Assembly: GCA_022560025.1 (NCBI GenBank)
Contig: JAFISE010000021.1
Coordinates: 1-64,000 of the forward strand
Source: Stagonosporopsis chrysanthemi
Lineage: Eukaryota; Ascomycota; Dothideomycetes; Pleosporales; Didymellaceae
Direction: 5' to 3'
DNA: 64,000 bases
A program made the position numbers and the translations under genes. A model generated the notes under the pieces. That model was not told the origin of the DNA, did not search any database, and was given only the letters and a program-made list of their open reading frames with translations. Below are positions 23,090 to 37,000 of the stretch, in pieces. Each line of letters opens with the position of its first letter. The first letter of the stretch is position 1.

Positions 23090-23423
23090 TAGACCGGAGG
23101 TTTCATTGCAATCGATGCGAGATGACGCTTGCGCCAAGCGAGGAGGAACGATGGATTTGACTACTCGACAAATTGAGCCTACCACGAGTTCGGAAAACTT
23201 TCACGGTTCAGGCTGCCTTTCATCTCTTCATCTACCTTCCCTCGTGTAGTGTGGCAGGCTAAGCCTGGCTTGCAGGGCATCAGTACAATGGGTCTAATCA
23301 TGGGCGGAGCGCCGGCTCACCTTTACCACAAATTAAGGTGCAGAAGTCGTTCTTTGTCACAATTAGACCTCTTTTCCTTGGAAAGGAACCCGTACGTAAA
23401 CCCTCTTCGCCGTCGCCCCATTA
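23090..23423. other. short convergent intergenic spacer
   Basis: Lies between the 3' ends of two converging genes. Nothing is recognised. Confidence 0.4.
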
Positions 23424-24299
23424 TCACTGCTGCCTCTCCCACTCCCTCTCCCACCTCTCCCTCACCGACGCACTCAGCCTTGGCGCCCTCAGTACCTTCA
23501 CCTCGCTGCTTGACCCATACACCAAACTGCGCATATCCATCGCATCATCCAAGTCCCTCAACACATAACTCAACGTATCCTCCCATCTCTTCAACATCTC
23601 CGGCATCTCCAGAAACCGCACCCCCGCCATCCCAATCTTGATTGTCACTCGCCCTTGCTTCTCCATCGCGCGCCAGTAGAAGATCTCCACGAACTGCTCG
23701 AACATGTGCAAGTTTCGGTCGACGAGCGAGATCTCAATCGGCAGCGCGTCCCGCGAGCACAGGCTCTGCTGAATCTGGTCGATAATATGGGTCAGCGTGA
23801 GGTACTGGGGGTGCTTGGTGTCTTGAAGCGTCACGAAGGAGGATTTGTGAAGCCAGTCCTGTATATCTTCGTTTGCCTCGCGTTCTGTGGCGCTGGGTTG
23901 CGCGGCGCTATTGTCGGGCGTTGTGCCCCAGGCTAGAATGATGTCGAGGAGGCCGTCTTGCTGCGAGAAGACGTCGAGAAAGTCGGCGCCGCAAAGTAGC
24001 TGCAGCGTCTTGACACAAGGCTTCTGGCGCCTTTTGATTAGGATAGGGAGGGCTTCGTTATGGATGATTCGACACGTGGAGAGGATGGTGCCCGATGGTC
24101 TCTGCACGATCAAAGTGATGGGTTTATCCGAGTCTGCATCGCCGTGAACGGCATGGTGGTCTCGGTGGAGAGGTTGTTTCTTAACGAAGAACGACCAATC
24201 GCGTCTTGATAACGTCAAGTAATCATTCGAGCAAGAGATACGGTCATAGACCATCAATCTAAGTTCTTTCGGTAAATCCAGGAATCTGAAGGTATTCAT
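23424..24299 (-). CDS. F-box-like protein, FRFLDLPKELRLMVYDRI family
   Basis: An intronless minus-strand frame of 291 residues from the ATG at 24299 (a GTG four codons upstream is in frame but unlikely). Residues 4-21 (FRFLDLPKELRLMVYDRI) are the signature that opens a large Dothideomycete family of F-box-like proteins. PITLIVQRPSGTILSTCRIIHNEALPIL follows at about 65-95 and is also conserved among members. The remainder has scattered conserved hydrophobic residues and an Arg/Glu-rich C-terminus. F-box motifs bind Skp1 in SCF ubiquitin ligases, but this family is uncharacterised and the role is inferred. A decayed relative lies at 15505-15615. Confidence 0.78.
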   Translation of the reverse strand: MNTFRFLDLPKELRLMVYDRISCSNDYLTLSRRDWSFFVKKQPLHRDHHAVHGDADSDKPITLIVQRPSGTILSTCRIIHNEALPILIKRRQKPCVKTLQLLCGADFLDVFSQQDGLLDIILAWGTTPDNSAAQPSATEREANEDIQDWLHKSSFVTLQDTKHPQYLTLTHIIDQIQQSLCSRDALPIEISLVDRNLHMFEQFVEIFYWRAMEKQGRVTIKIGMAGVRFLEMPEMLKRWEDTLSYVLRDLDDAMDMRSLVYGSSSEVKVLRAPRLSASVRERWEREWERQQ

Positions 24300-27200
24300 G
24301 TTCTGTTTCACTCAGGTCATGTCTATTGAGTAGCCTAGGGATTTAGAGCGCCTGCTGTGAGGAAAGAGGGGTTGTTTATCACCTGCATGTTATGTTGAAT
24401 CTGTCAGGTGATGGCTATCATTCGCGCCGACGACCCGAATGTGGAAGGTGGCGGCGACTGACTAAGCTCCTTGCTGCGACCTCCTCACGCACCTTCATCA
24501 CGTTGATTTGAAACGTCTGACATGTATCATCAATGAATTCTTTATCATATGCGGACTCGCCAAAAAGCGGGCTCGCCATCCACTCACTGTGTACTCTACG
24601 TTTGAACTGCTGGGTCCCTAGGTGCATAAACAGCCGGAATGAGTCATCCGGGAGTACTGCATCACAACAGTGGCACGTCCCGGTAGCCTCAGCTCTATAA
24701 TCCCAGAGGATATTTCAGTACAGTCAAGACTGCGTAAGCGAGACTGCATGAAAGCAAGAGCATCTTGATATTCCCAGCCTTGCCACCGCCACCGCATCGT
24801 CTCCGCGTTTTAGTGGTATTCACGAAAGGATTACCCTAACACGCGTTTTCACTGTTGTCTTGCAGTTACAAATTAATCCATCTCGACGTCAGGATTGTTG
24901 AGCACCTGACATCTGACATTCCTATAGCACTTGGTACCTCAAATTCACCGTCAAAGAGTCATTGGAATAAGCCAAGTGTGCTTCACTCGGACACATACTC
25001 ACTAGCAAGAGCCGTTTCCCATAATAATTCAGCAGGATTTGAACCAGCCTCAATTGATTACGAAGCTATGGGGATGCGAGGAACAGCCACTCATCGATAC
25101 TGTTATCCATCCCATGTATTGATTCGATGCTGAGCCCGTAGGCTCTTGGGAGACTGGTTGTTCGGAATACAATCAGTCATTGAGCATCGCCTCTTACAAC
25201 TCCGACAACTTTTTTGACGCATAGGACCTTCAGCGCTACCATGAGATTCGGGCCACAAAACAGGATCAACCATGCATACATAGAAGGAGCCTGGGATAAA
25301 AACATCTCGTACAGTTCTATCATGCTCCATCCGGCAAGCGCTCATTATGGATCTGGCGTTTAAATCAGGCCTATCTGCAGTCTACTTAGAACCTAAGGAA
25401 GAACGTGGGAGCAAGAGGCGGTCTCAGCACGATTGTGGAATGTGTTTCCAGTTCATCGAATGATGGATCCACTGAACAGAAATCAATCATCATGTTCGTC
25501 TATGGTAAGCAGTACCACAAGGATCGCGAAGGTCCGCAGAATCCCATGACACGCTGTGGTAGGAACTATGTCTCTGCTATCATTCAGAAAGTACTGTAGC
25601 AACATCATGTGGCAGACGGACAAACAGCGACACTCAAGTCAAACCGAACCTGGTCACAGACTTGATTACATATGAGCTTGCGAGCCTGACACATGTCTAC
25701 TGATCTACACACCACTGACTAGGAAAGTATCTTGCCTACAGACTTCTGGCAGGTCCATATCCGCTCCCTTCCGATTCTCCACGCCAAGGTCTGACGATGC
25801 AGGCACAGAACAAGCAATTTGCGATGAAACTCTGCAGCCAGTCCTCAGACTCATGTATCTGGCAGTGTAGTTTCACCCCCTCGTCCTGAAGTTAAAACAT
25901 GCCTCGTATTTGCGCGTGGCAATCTACAAGGATGTTGAGACGAGAGACTTGGTCCAGGAGGTTGTGCTGGTATCGGAGAAGAAGCTTGAAGACGCACGGG
26001 GTTGGTAAGTTAGACCGGGAAAATCTCCACGAATGACATTCATTTTGGAATCTTCCGCTTCGGGAATCAAACTAGACATCTTGAGGCGGTGTTCGGTGCC
26101 CTTAGTTTGGGTCTTAGTGGCATTTTGGCGGGATATTCCGTTTTTGACAACACACATCGTACGTCGTGGACTGATCTCAGATAGATAGCATGTTTGATGT
26201 TCATGCCTATCGTGAACGGAATTCATCCTTGGCGTCTTTGTGTATCGCGCTCAAGATGACCTTTCGCCCGATGGTTATCAGTACTGCAAGGGGAAATTAG
26301 GCCCGAAAGAGAGAACGAGACGCTTCTAGGATTTCTGGAGAGCTAGTACCTACATCTCAAAGACGGTATTGCTCCTTTTGGGATCGTCACCGACACTTGT
26401 ATATTCATCCGTTCAAGCTTCCCCCTTGCAGTTTGGACTACACTGGAACCTCAACACCGGGTCACAAACGAGTCCAGGATAAGTAAGCGATGTTTGACCG
26501 CTAATCTAGTAGTTCGAGACCGTGAGAACGCGCGGCAAAGGGGACAATGCAAGGTTTGCGGGAAGAGTTGTTTGAGAGGTGATAAAAACAGCATCTTTTC
26601 AGATTAAATAAGAATTGCAGACTAGAACTAACCAGGCAAGAGTTAATCTCGCGGTTTTGTAAGAAGCGATAACTGCAGAGGTGGTGTCATAGAGATGATT
26701 GTTTATCTGTAGATCGCAGGTAGAGCCAGCTATAGTGGCAGCGTCAGTGCGCAAATAAGGATACGCCCCCAGTGACAATATTACAATCTTGTTTAGAGAA
26801 TAATAGGAGTCGGTCTAGAAAGGTGAAGCCTGATTAAAGGTGGTGGGGCGGGTACACGAGAGCTTAACGGGCAAGAACACGAGGTTTCTTCAGAGGTTAT
26901 GGAGGTTTCCGGATGGTCAGTACCTACATTCGATAGGTCTGATTGGCCTTTTCGACGTCAAACCTAAAGTTTGTGTTTTCACCTGTTCGAGCCTCCCTTT
27001 GTATCTGGCAGTGATGTGGGCGATGTGGGCGGTGTGAGTGAGCTGACTTCCAGGAATCCTCACCCTGCCACGTCTCCGAGGGAAGAATTTTCAGACTTAC
27101 GATGATTTCTTACCAAACGAGTAATTTCCCCTATGGTTTTTAGCTTTTCCAATGTGTCTGGTGGAGCATTCGGCTCGTTTACCTATCCACCGCTCGGTGA

Positions 27201-30200
27201 TTCATCCCTCCCACACAGGAGAACGCATGAGCAGCCAACCTCGGCCCACTCACAGCTGTCCCAGCTCAACGATACCACTCCCGACACAATATTGTCTTGC
27301 AGCGAACATCGGAGCACCCCAAAGTCTTACCCCCAGATCTCACCTGAGGCGGCAGCAGTCACCCGGCCTCTCCACCAACCCTCGCAGGACCCGATCAGCC
27401 TGTTCACACCACCTCCGCGCATGCAGAAATTACAGGTCTCATTCTCGTCGTACAGCTGCGATTCTTAGGGTCCAGGGTGCCGTCTCTTCTGCAGAATCGT
27501 GCAGCATCGTGCAGCTGGATCGCGCCACGCATGGCACGGACTAGCGCTGCCAGTCTGCTTAGCCAAGCGCGCTCTGATTTGATCATTTGCTGCTGTCTTG
27601 GGCGAGCTGCAGATTCTGGTCGCCGAAGTTGACGTGCGGGATCGAGAAACGAAACTTGGCACGCCTGAGCCGGATCTTACCTGGATCGCTGGGATTTTCG
27701 TGTGCGACTAGGTGTTGTGGTGATTTTGTCGGCGGTTCTGCGGGTGGCGTGCTCTCGTGGAGACGGTACGTGCCGGAGCGGTTTCCGGAGCAGTTTCCGA
27801 AGCAGTGTGAGAGGCGGTGGGTTTTGGGCATTGACACCTGCACGTTTGGTCGTTTGCAAGCATGCAGGTACGTGAAAAAAGGCACAGCACATGGTACATG
27901 CGTTCGAGTCTGTTGAGATTCCTGCTTGATTTCTTGAAACGAGGACGAACCTCCCAATCGCTGTATTCATGCATAATAGGCCAGCAAGAACCGCCACAGA
28001 TCCCAATGCAGTGTTAGTACACTACGAGAATCTGATCGGCAGCAATTGAGAAAGCCCTCAATACAATCGATCCGCGTACTGCAGTTATTGACACGTGGGT
28101 TCGGGAGCATGATAAGCCAGATAAACAAGACATCGAAGGGACTCCTCTTGATCACTGACAGGACCCTGTCATCATTCAGAAACTTGACACAACCGCCTGC
28201 TGATCTTGGGCCTACGAAGCCTCTTTCGTCAAGACCGTCATGCAGGACCGTTTTTTTTCGATCGGGCCTAGGCATCGCAGTATCGTGCAAAACCGGCATT
28301 TAGTCCGATATTCCCGATTAACATTGATGTACCTTCTCGCGGGCTCGCAAGTCACATTGGAACCGGTGTTACTCGAGGCATTGCCTGTGTGGGATAGCCA
28401 TGCTCGTGTCATGCACGTCGTGTGAGTATTGACGCCGGTGTGCAAAACAGAAAGGATCAAGTAAAGGTAGCACAAGATCTTGCCTGCGTAAGCAGCCGCT
28501 TACCTGGCTCAATTTGGCAACCGTAAGACTAAGTCGTACACGCTTCGAGCGTGTTGCATAAAGCGGTGGATCTCAATGACCGGGATCTTTGGGCATAATC
28601 CATGATGATGGCACACAATGCAAAAGCGGTGCTTTGAAGGTGATCGTATTGTCTGCTTTCTAACATTTCCCAAGTCGGTGCGAGAGTGTAGCGATCAAGT
28701 CAGATTCAGAATGAGGACTGTGCGATCACGCGGCCATAATTCCGTGACAGGGGACTGCATGATCTCGCAGCAACCCTGGCAAGGAAACACGAAAGAGTCG
28801 GGGATCCGCTGCTTTGACGAGATGATTTTTCGAAGAAAAGCCACAGAGGGTGTCCCTCGTAGGATGTTGAGATATAGCAAACGTCCAGGGAACGGCGGAG
28901 GATGCCACGGCGAATGTATCATGATACCTCGATTACAGACTGCTGGCGTCCTGTCCCCTCCGCTTCAGGCTCGCCCCGAGGTGGTCCTTATTGACGATCT
29001 GGCTTAGAGTGGGACAATACAGATTGCGAGACAGCCATCACGTTCTGCAGAGCTTAGTCAAGGGGCAAGTCGACTCCTTGCGCGCCCGTGAGATCTCGAA
29101 ATCGGATTCGCAACGAAGTTGAACGTTTGCAGCGACATGCATTGGTGTTGTTTCGGATCGGCGTAGCGAGTACCGTTCGCTTATCGGGCGACGGTACCTG
29201 ACTCATGCGTCAACGTTGGACGCTCGTCACATGGTCACGTGTGAGATAGGTCTGTGACGTTCTTGCGAGAACACATCGAAGCCTCTTATGAACCTTGTAT
29301 GGAGGAAAGGCGCCTGTATTTTCATATGCTTGAGAGAAGATCCGGGCTATATTGTGGCACCACCAAAGCAGGAGAGTTCGAGACTGTGTACACACAGTTT
29401 CTCGCCGAGCTGCCCGAGCAGACAGGAGCCTACTTCAGTTGGAACTTACCGCAGTTCGAATTGGCCAGGATCGATTCTGAAAGGGTTTGACTTTTTCCAC
29501 AGTGGGTGGGTCACTATCCAGTGTTCTCGTTTTAGCTATGGGTAAAGAAAACCCATAACTACGAGTGTGCCACCGTTCTGCCCCCGTCATCGACCGGTGA
29601 CCTAATACTAGCTGAGAAGAGACGGTAGCAACAGATCTCGATCGCATGCCTGAGAAGTATACTAGCATGTGATTGTTTTTAGTCGATTGGTGGTCGACAA
29701 TCGGTTTGGTCGTGAGCTAAACAACATCTTTAGGAGGTGGTCGGTCGCTTGCGTGTTTCAAATCGTTGCAAGTCCACAATCGTAGCATCAGCTTTTGGTT
29801 TTCGAATGGTTCCCCTCGTCTGCATGATTGAGTTGCATATCAAGCAGATGTAGGCGATTTTCGTCGGCTCGGCTCGGTAGACTATCTGAAGTAAGCAGAA
29901 TAGGCTCAAAGCTTTCATAAAATACATGTATACCTTGGAAAACAAAAGCTGCTCATATTCATCTTCATTAGTGATTGTACGATGGGTTAGTGCAAAATTA
30001 CAATGGTGCTCAGGTAATTTGTGCATGTTGTACAAGAATTTGTCCCACAAGCCGATCGTCATTAGCTGTTTCCCACAAGATAATCATTGTACGGCCTGGT
30101 GCTGTATGTAATCAATTGTCATTTGGCGATCAGGGTAGTTGTGTCTGAAACATTCATTAGAGGAAAGGATACAGTTGGGACCCTGGTGGGTCGAGCATGA

Positions 30201-32424
30201 TCTTGACAGGTTCATTGCGCAAACGCTGCGTCCATGCGTATACTTCGATGGTCAGGACCAAACCACATGCACAAGACCTCAGCAGCAGGTTGTAAAGAAG
30301 GCGACTCTGAACCAACATAGCACGTGGCACGATGTCTGATGCGTTGATGCGGAAGCCGGCTGCTAGATCGAGGCTGTTGTCAACCACACCGTTGGGTCAC
30401 CGTTGATAGCTGTACAGGAGGAACAGCAAGCACTAGCCTCACGGGGAGGCGATGCCGTGTGCCACGGCTCAGAGAGATCGGCGACGATAATGAGCCTGGT
30501 ATTGGAGTCTACGGTTGGTGCAGTGGTGGCGAGCTCCATGTTTGATTGACAGCAAAAACGAACTAGACAGCTGCCAGGGTCGAAAACGAATGCGCGACGA
30601 TATGCACGATTTTCTGAATGGAGCCGTATGAAGTTTCGGGTTGGTAGCCGCTCCGTAGTGCACTTCAGGAGCAGAAAATGGCGTTTGTGATGTTTGGTGC
30701 AGCTGCGAGCTGACAGGGTCAGCGGGGAAGGCGCGGGTTTGCTTGGCTAGTGACATGGGCAGCATTAAGTCATGCCCATTAGCAAGCTTCTCTCCCGCCA
30801 TGCAGGCTCTCCTGCTCCAGTGGGATGTACGCCATTTACCACCCGTCGCCTTTCTTCACGTCAACAGAACCTTACAAGGTTACACATTGGTTGCGTCAGC
30901 GGGAAGACTGATCTGATAGCCCTCGTGACGTGAAGGGCCCCGAGCCTGCCTCGCCGATGATTAGTTTCCAATTGAACCGCTGACCCTTGCACACTGAACT
31001 GCACGCGCATCCGGAGGAGTCAAATCCTTTGATTAGTCGCCTTTCCCTGACTGACAGCCTGGGGTTTCCATACGAGCCAGGAGTTCTCAAGGTGGCACTG
31101 CGGCTGTCAGTGCGGCTGCCGCCTCACCAGAGTCATTACCTAAGGCGTCACCTAAGGCGTCACCCTGAGTGAGGCTCATCACCCGCCTGTACATATGGTG
31201 GCAGCAACCACCTGATCTATCCCAAATGGTATGAGATTTGCACAAGGCTTCGGCGTGGTTCAGTTGGACAGTGGGGACGCGGGAGGAGCTAGCTATCCGC
31301 AGCAACCGCAATCTTGCGACAGCAGCAACCGCAATTTTGCGTCGACACTAGGTGTACATACTGTTACACCCACGTTCCTTGAGTCCGAACAACTTCAGAT
31401 CGCCTGATCGATGTGAGAAAGAGAACACGCTGCGAGATGCAGCTCAGCTAAGCGCCAGCATCATGGGATCCACACCAGGATCCTTCGCGCGGACTAGGCT
31501 GATCTCCATGCCTCATTGCAGATGCTGCCAGGGCGCGCGAATCTTGCATCTTGCAGACATGCCGGTGATCGTTCTTGGAATCGCAAGACAAGCCTGTCCA
31601 CTTCTCGCAACTGGGCTTTCAATTCGTGTCTTCTCTGCCCAATCTTGAGTACGCTGAATGCGGCACTCCCAATAGGCACGAATTGGCAATTCCCTATTCA
31701 GAATCAGTATAAGAACCAATGAGTTACAGGAGGCGTTTATCTCGAAATAGAGACCCCCACATCCTTCAGCACCTGAGATCAGCCACTGTTCGTACGCACA
31801 CGGCGTTGGTGTGGCACCCCGGTCCCGTCCAGACCCTGGTCTTGTGTGGGCGCCTTCAGACTACATCCCTGATCCGCCGCACAGTCCGCCAAAGTCTCCA
31901 TTCACTCCTGTGCAGATGCCGTACCCTTGTCCCCGCATGGCCCCCGGTCGGCCCTCACTAAAGCCCCTAAGCCAGAAAGCATTTGTGGCCGTCGGCTACA
32001 AGCACTTGGCTGCATACGAAAGCGACGTACCCTGTTCAATCTGCTGCATGAGTATTGGTCTCGACCTCCGAGCTTGCTCCCTGTGCCCATGTTTCTTCTG
32101 CTCCACAACAATCGTCATCCCTGTTCATCTACGGACACTCTGAGTAGCGAGCGAGTTGGTCGGCCATATGTAAACCCAACCGTCTCCCAAACCATAGGCG
32201 ACATCCCATATGAACTATATCAACATTCTGTCAACTAAAACCATCTACGCCGACCCAATCACTTGTCTCTCCACATTACTCTTTGACAGAGCATCATCTC
32301 AATCAGCTTTTGTCTCTGGCCGTTGTCAGTGCTTATCTTTGTTCGCCTCTCGCCTGATTCCACTTGTGAAGCAAACATCCTACTGGCCACTGGCCGCTTA
32401 GTGGCATCGACGCCCCAAGCGAAT
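24300..32424. other. 8-kb gene-poor region
   Basis: No gene could be supported over about 8.1 kb, in contrast to the dense flanks. Short frames exist on both strands; the most protein-like are 29254-29490 (+), reading EERRLYFHMLERRSGLYCG, and 25886-26008 (+), reading YLRVAIYKDVETRDLVQEVV, both without family resemblance and possibly gene relics. Small tandem duplications occur at 31139-31165 (13-bp unit) and 31299-31341 (22-bp unit, GCAACCGCAAT). The base composition is somewhat more A+T-rich than the coding flanks. No transposon ends, long terminal repeats or tRNA were recognised. Decayed repeats, a promoter region for the C2H2 gene, or non-coding transcripts could all be present. Confidence 0.4.
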
Positions 32425-34013
32425 ATGACTACCATGGTTGCTTCTCACCATCTGCACCACTGGCAACAACGCAGCCAGCCCACTTACCACGACATGTCTA
32501 ACATGAGTCTCTCCGGCCTCATGCCTCCTTTCGAGCCACCGCGCCCTGTTACCAACCCGCCATCATCGCGAGCATACCATCAAACGACTTCGAGTGTAGA
32601 AATGAGCATGCCTCTCTTCTCCACACACAACCTGCCCCCTTCCGTACCTTACCAGTCTGGAGCGTTCACATTTGATTCAGTACCGGTGAATCCATACAAC
32701 ATGCAGCAAGCCTTTCCTGTAGGCTATGTCACAGATGTTCCCCAGAACATATCCTACGCTCGATCAAATCTGTCACAGCAGATGCCTACCCTCCAGGGAG
32801 CACGCACTCCATTCTCTACTGATGAACGCTCATTGAAGTCCGCAACTGCCTCACCCTTGCCGTCAAGCTCGCCATACTATGGCTCTTCATATGGCGCAGA
32901 ACTTGAGAGGACTTGCTCTGAGCCAAGCGAAAGCACAAGTATCAACTTTGCTACTGATGTGGACACCCTCATGAAAGCCATCCAGGCAAAGCAGCCGGAC
33001 TCACCCCACACCCCACCAGTCAATAAGGTGCGCTAAGCCACGGCCAAGAAAGTCGAGGATACTGCTAACATAAAGTAGGTTGAGGAGCACAAAGTTATTC
33101 AAAAACCAAGGAAACGATACCAGTGTAACATGCCTGGCTGTAACAAGAGCTTCTACCAGAAAACGCATCTGGAGATCCATGTGCGTGCACACACCGGTGC
33201 AAAGCCATTTGTAAGACTCTCAGTGCTCTGTAATATCGCACTTGCTAATAACTGCCAGGTCTGTAAGGCGCCATCCTGCGGCCAGCGCTTCTCACAGCTG
33301 GGCAACCTCAAGGTGAGCAGCTTCGTTCATATCTGACGGCCACAGCTGACCATCTCAGACACACGAACGTCGCCATACAGGCGAACGACCTTACAGCTGC
33401 GACATCTGTGGCAAAGCCTTCGCGCAACGTGGCAACGTACGCGCTCACAAGATCGTGCACCAGCAGATTAAGCCTTTTACGTGTAAGCTCGATGATTGTG
33501 GAAAGCAATTCACTCAACTGGGCAACTTGAAGGTTAGCTATCTACTCAACTCATTGAAAATCTGTAGCTAATAGGGAATAGTCGCACCAGAACAAGTTCC
33601 ACGCCGCGACACTTCGATACCTCACACAGAAGTTTGCTACCATCAATCCAGGCGATTCTGTCACGCAAGCAGACAAGGAACTGTGGGAATACTTCGCATC
33701 ACTGTACAAGAACTCGAACAAGGGTATCAAGGGCCGTGGCAAAGACAGGAGGATATCAACCCTACCCACTACCAACGCCCTGCACTCGACATACACCCCA
33801 ATGCAGATGCCTCCTGTGGATAGAGGCTTTGCCGGATACCACCATCATAGCAGCGATCGCAGCAGTCGCGGTTCGTCACTGTCATCAGATGCAACCTGCA
33901 TCACGCATCCTCAATCGGACAGCAGCTACGACTACAGTGGTCACATGCACACAAACTACCCCCAGGGAAGTGGCTACGATGACATGGTATTTCCAGAACG
34001 AAAGATGTACTAA
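32425..34013 (+). CDS. four-finger C2H2 zinc-finger transcription factor, Azf1-like
   Basis: Five exons (32425-33027, 33079-33210, 33259-33312, 33359-33532, 33582-34013) join in phase to give 464 residues. Residues 1-200 are Ser/Pro/Tyr-rich. A basic linker ([10 protein letters not shown]) leads into four consecutive C2H2 fingers at about residues 217-335: [67 protein letters not shown] and [24 protein letters not shown]. The linkers HTGAKPF and HTGERPY are canonical. The QLGNLKSHQNKFH ending followed by [11 protein letters not shown] is characteristic of fungal Azf1-like regulators, which act in carbon-source, cell-wall or developmental control. Three introns interrupt the finger region, two of them at the same place in fingers 2 and 4. 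Nuclear location is inferred. Confidence 0.93.
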
Positions 34014-37000
34014 GAGCTTTCCGCACACGGCTGTCTCAGCGACTAAACATCTCCGATAGAAGAGAAGAGGGGCCTCACGGCTGCAGCATTGGGAAATGAT
34101 AAGTATTGGGTCGCGATGCCTTTGTAGATGAAATATGGGCACTTGAATTGCGACCAGGCGCAGCGATGGGTGTAGTTTTTCATTTTACCTGTCTTTCAAA
34201 GGTGTTCTGTGGAGTTTACGATAGGATGAAGATGTTGATGGTCGCTTACTTGTTTGTAATTACGCTTCTCGCGAATACCCCATGTATGCCTACTCCCACT
34301 GTAGAGGCAAGATAATTTAAGACAATGATATTTATCACAACACAACAAGTCTGGCATCTCACGACCTGTCATTGTACTGATCGTCCTACCTTCTCGATCC
34401 TCGTCGAACACTCCGAGGCTCACAATTTGTCCAATCGCGCAGCCCAACAGCAAGTTTCGCCGTGTGTTTGAGGATGATCAAAACAACCTTGCCAACAAAA
34501 AGCGACTACACTCACCGCTGCCCGCATCTTACATCCAAGGAACCCGGCATGCATAAGCCTCCATCGCTCTCACCCACTCATCCAACACACCCACTCCCGC
34601 CCATGTCCGACCTCGATCAAGATCTTGTGTGACACAATCAGCCGTGCGATTGCGCGTATCTGCATTCCTGTGCGATTTGACCAAAACGTGGATAATGCAG
34701 AAAGCCATGCAGGTCTGCTGACCCCGCTCGTGGGGTCAGTCAGGCCTGGCGACCCTCAAGGTGGGTAGACCAGCCACACCAGAAGCCTTGCACAGGCGTA
34801 GGGCCGATTGGGGGGTTTGCCGCCTACTGACCCACTTCTTCTCAGAGTCTCTTCATCCTGCGGCAGCTGCCTACCTAGGTACAAAGCTTCGACACTTGGT
34901 TCCTTGTCAGAAATCACAGCCCAGTTGTAAGCTGCGTTCCGTGCACGCTTGAACAGTGCATGGACAGCAATGAGGGCCATGCTTGGTGGCTACGTGAGGC
35001 TATTGGCGGTCCCGGAACAGCGTCCATCCCGCGCCGCCGGCATGACCGTGCGGCTAAAGCTCCCCGAACATGCGGGTCGCCAAATTGGGGGGTTAAAATG
35101 TAATTAAGCATCCAATGAGACATTGATTTACCGAGACCCGACAGTCTGGTAGACACATGTCGGCAGGGCTATCCCGGTCTGTATGCTGTGTTTTGCGCAA
35201 TGATGTCAACAAGTCGCAAGCAAGCTGAACAGCGATATGGGGACCGGGGTGCGCATTTCGTGCTGCGGGAGCGACGAAAGGATGGCGAATGGCCTCATTT
35301 TCATGGGGGGCAAAACTTAAAGACAGTGGCAATGCTGGAAGGTTTAGGCACTAGGTATGATCGGCGTGTGCTAAGCGTAGATCTATAGTTTCGCGTCTGC
35401 AAAAGGCCAAAACCGTCATTGACATGACGTTTGGAGGTCAGCATTGTAAGAATTTCTGAGGCGCAAGGTGAGGCTTCCAGGCGCAATACCTCATTCGTTT
35501 CACGGCGTGGTGCAAACGAAAGACGCTGTCATGGGCGTGGGGACTTGACAGGGATCGAAGGGCGAGCTTATCACCACAGGCCGCCAGACCTCTGTCTTAC
35601 TCGAGCGGTCCGCGGCTGTCACCTGTAGCGTCCCCGATAAGATTCAGACTACTTGCAACTTCCTGTCATCTATTTCTCTTCCCGCCTGCAAACGTTGTAA
35701 CGTGTTGCTACAGGCACGTTATGCCAGAACTAACTGGCCTGGCCGTTCTCGTTGACTCAATTTGTCTCCGTCGCCGGAAATGTGGGTATACTCTAACCCG
35801 CTCCCTGCTCGCGCAAAGTCTATTGCACATTTGGGGCCTTCGCTGCATAATTCTCGCCAAAAAAGCCCGCCAATGATATATCAAAAGCTCGCCCTGCCAA
35901 GTTTCAGTCCAGCACTTGCGGATCGCTCGCTCGGCAGCCAATTTTCCGGGTCCAAGTTACCACTGTGTTGGGCCGTCATGCCTCGAATTCGCCAGGGTCT
36001 GTCGAAAGGGGTGCGAGCGAGTCAGTAAGCACTACCCAGCTGAGACTCGTGTTCATGTCCAGGGCAGTGTCGAACAGCCTCGGCCATGGTGGGGTACATG
36101 GGGACATGAATTGCGCAACTTGGAGAGCTGTAAAATAATGACGTCCGATAGCAATAGTGTTTCGAAGGATCTAGTGGGGGTTTCAACTCGCCACCGCCAA
36201 ACTCAATTCTGGACCTAGTACCTGCGGCGTCTTCCCGCTGGAGGATTCAATGGACGGCGAGCTTGGACATGGGCTTAGTCTCTGGGTCAAGACCGGTGTT
36301 CTTGCCGGCGAACCTTCTGCCGCCAAAGACATATTCGTCGACCAATGAGTGGGTCCTACGTATTGACAATCTCCAAGGTGACAGCCTGTCTCACGTAGCA
36401 AGAGGTCGCACACGCACGTCTTGTGTCTCGATTTGTATGCCCAAGTCTTTCCTCGATCTCAGTGCGCTCACGCATGCAGGCATTCGCCTTCACACACATG
36501 ACTAGTGAGTACAGCCACATGGACGAACGTGCCCTGGTCAACACCTGCAAGTATCACCGTAACACAGCGTTCACTTCCTCGTCGCCACCATCGCCGATGG
36601 ATGAATCTGAAGCAAGATGCAGCGATTGTACCACCCACATCCACTTCGCCGGTACGCCTCCTCTCGCCATACCGCGGTTCGCTTTTCCCAGCAACACTTC
36701 TCGATATGCACGCATCTCCACCACACCAACCTCCATCTCAGCGCCGATGACATGTAGTACAGTCTTGCATAAAGCTTTTGTCTCACCATCACCCACAGGT
36801 CCGGGAGCCCAGCGTCCATCTTCAGCGCGCCATGCAGCTGTCCCTCTCCCCTTCCCGCTTCCTCGGGCCGCTTCAATCTTTGTTCATGCTGACGCGCAGC
36901 ATCTGTACGATACGTGCACCACAAGCATGAGGCCTGCACGCTCATCTCAAAGTATGAGGCGGGTGTCGCACGGCGCCAAAGCCATACCTTCGGGTCTGCC

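Noticed and set aside
24980..25080. tRNA-like B-box on the minus strand (GGTTCAAATCC)
   Set aside because: The candidate A box is only about 25 bases away, the T-stem has a mismatch, and no acceptor stem can be formed.
25886..26200. Possible multi-exon gene on the plus strand (YLRVAIYKDVETRDLVQEVV, then EAVFGALSLGLSGILAGYSVF) or a 100-codon frame on the minus strand
   Set aside because: The two plus-strand pieces lie in different frames and the only plausible donor/acceptor pair creates a stop; the minus-strand frame shows no family resemblance.
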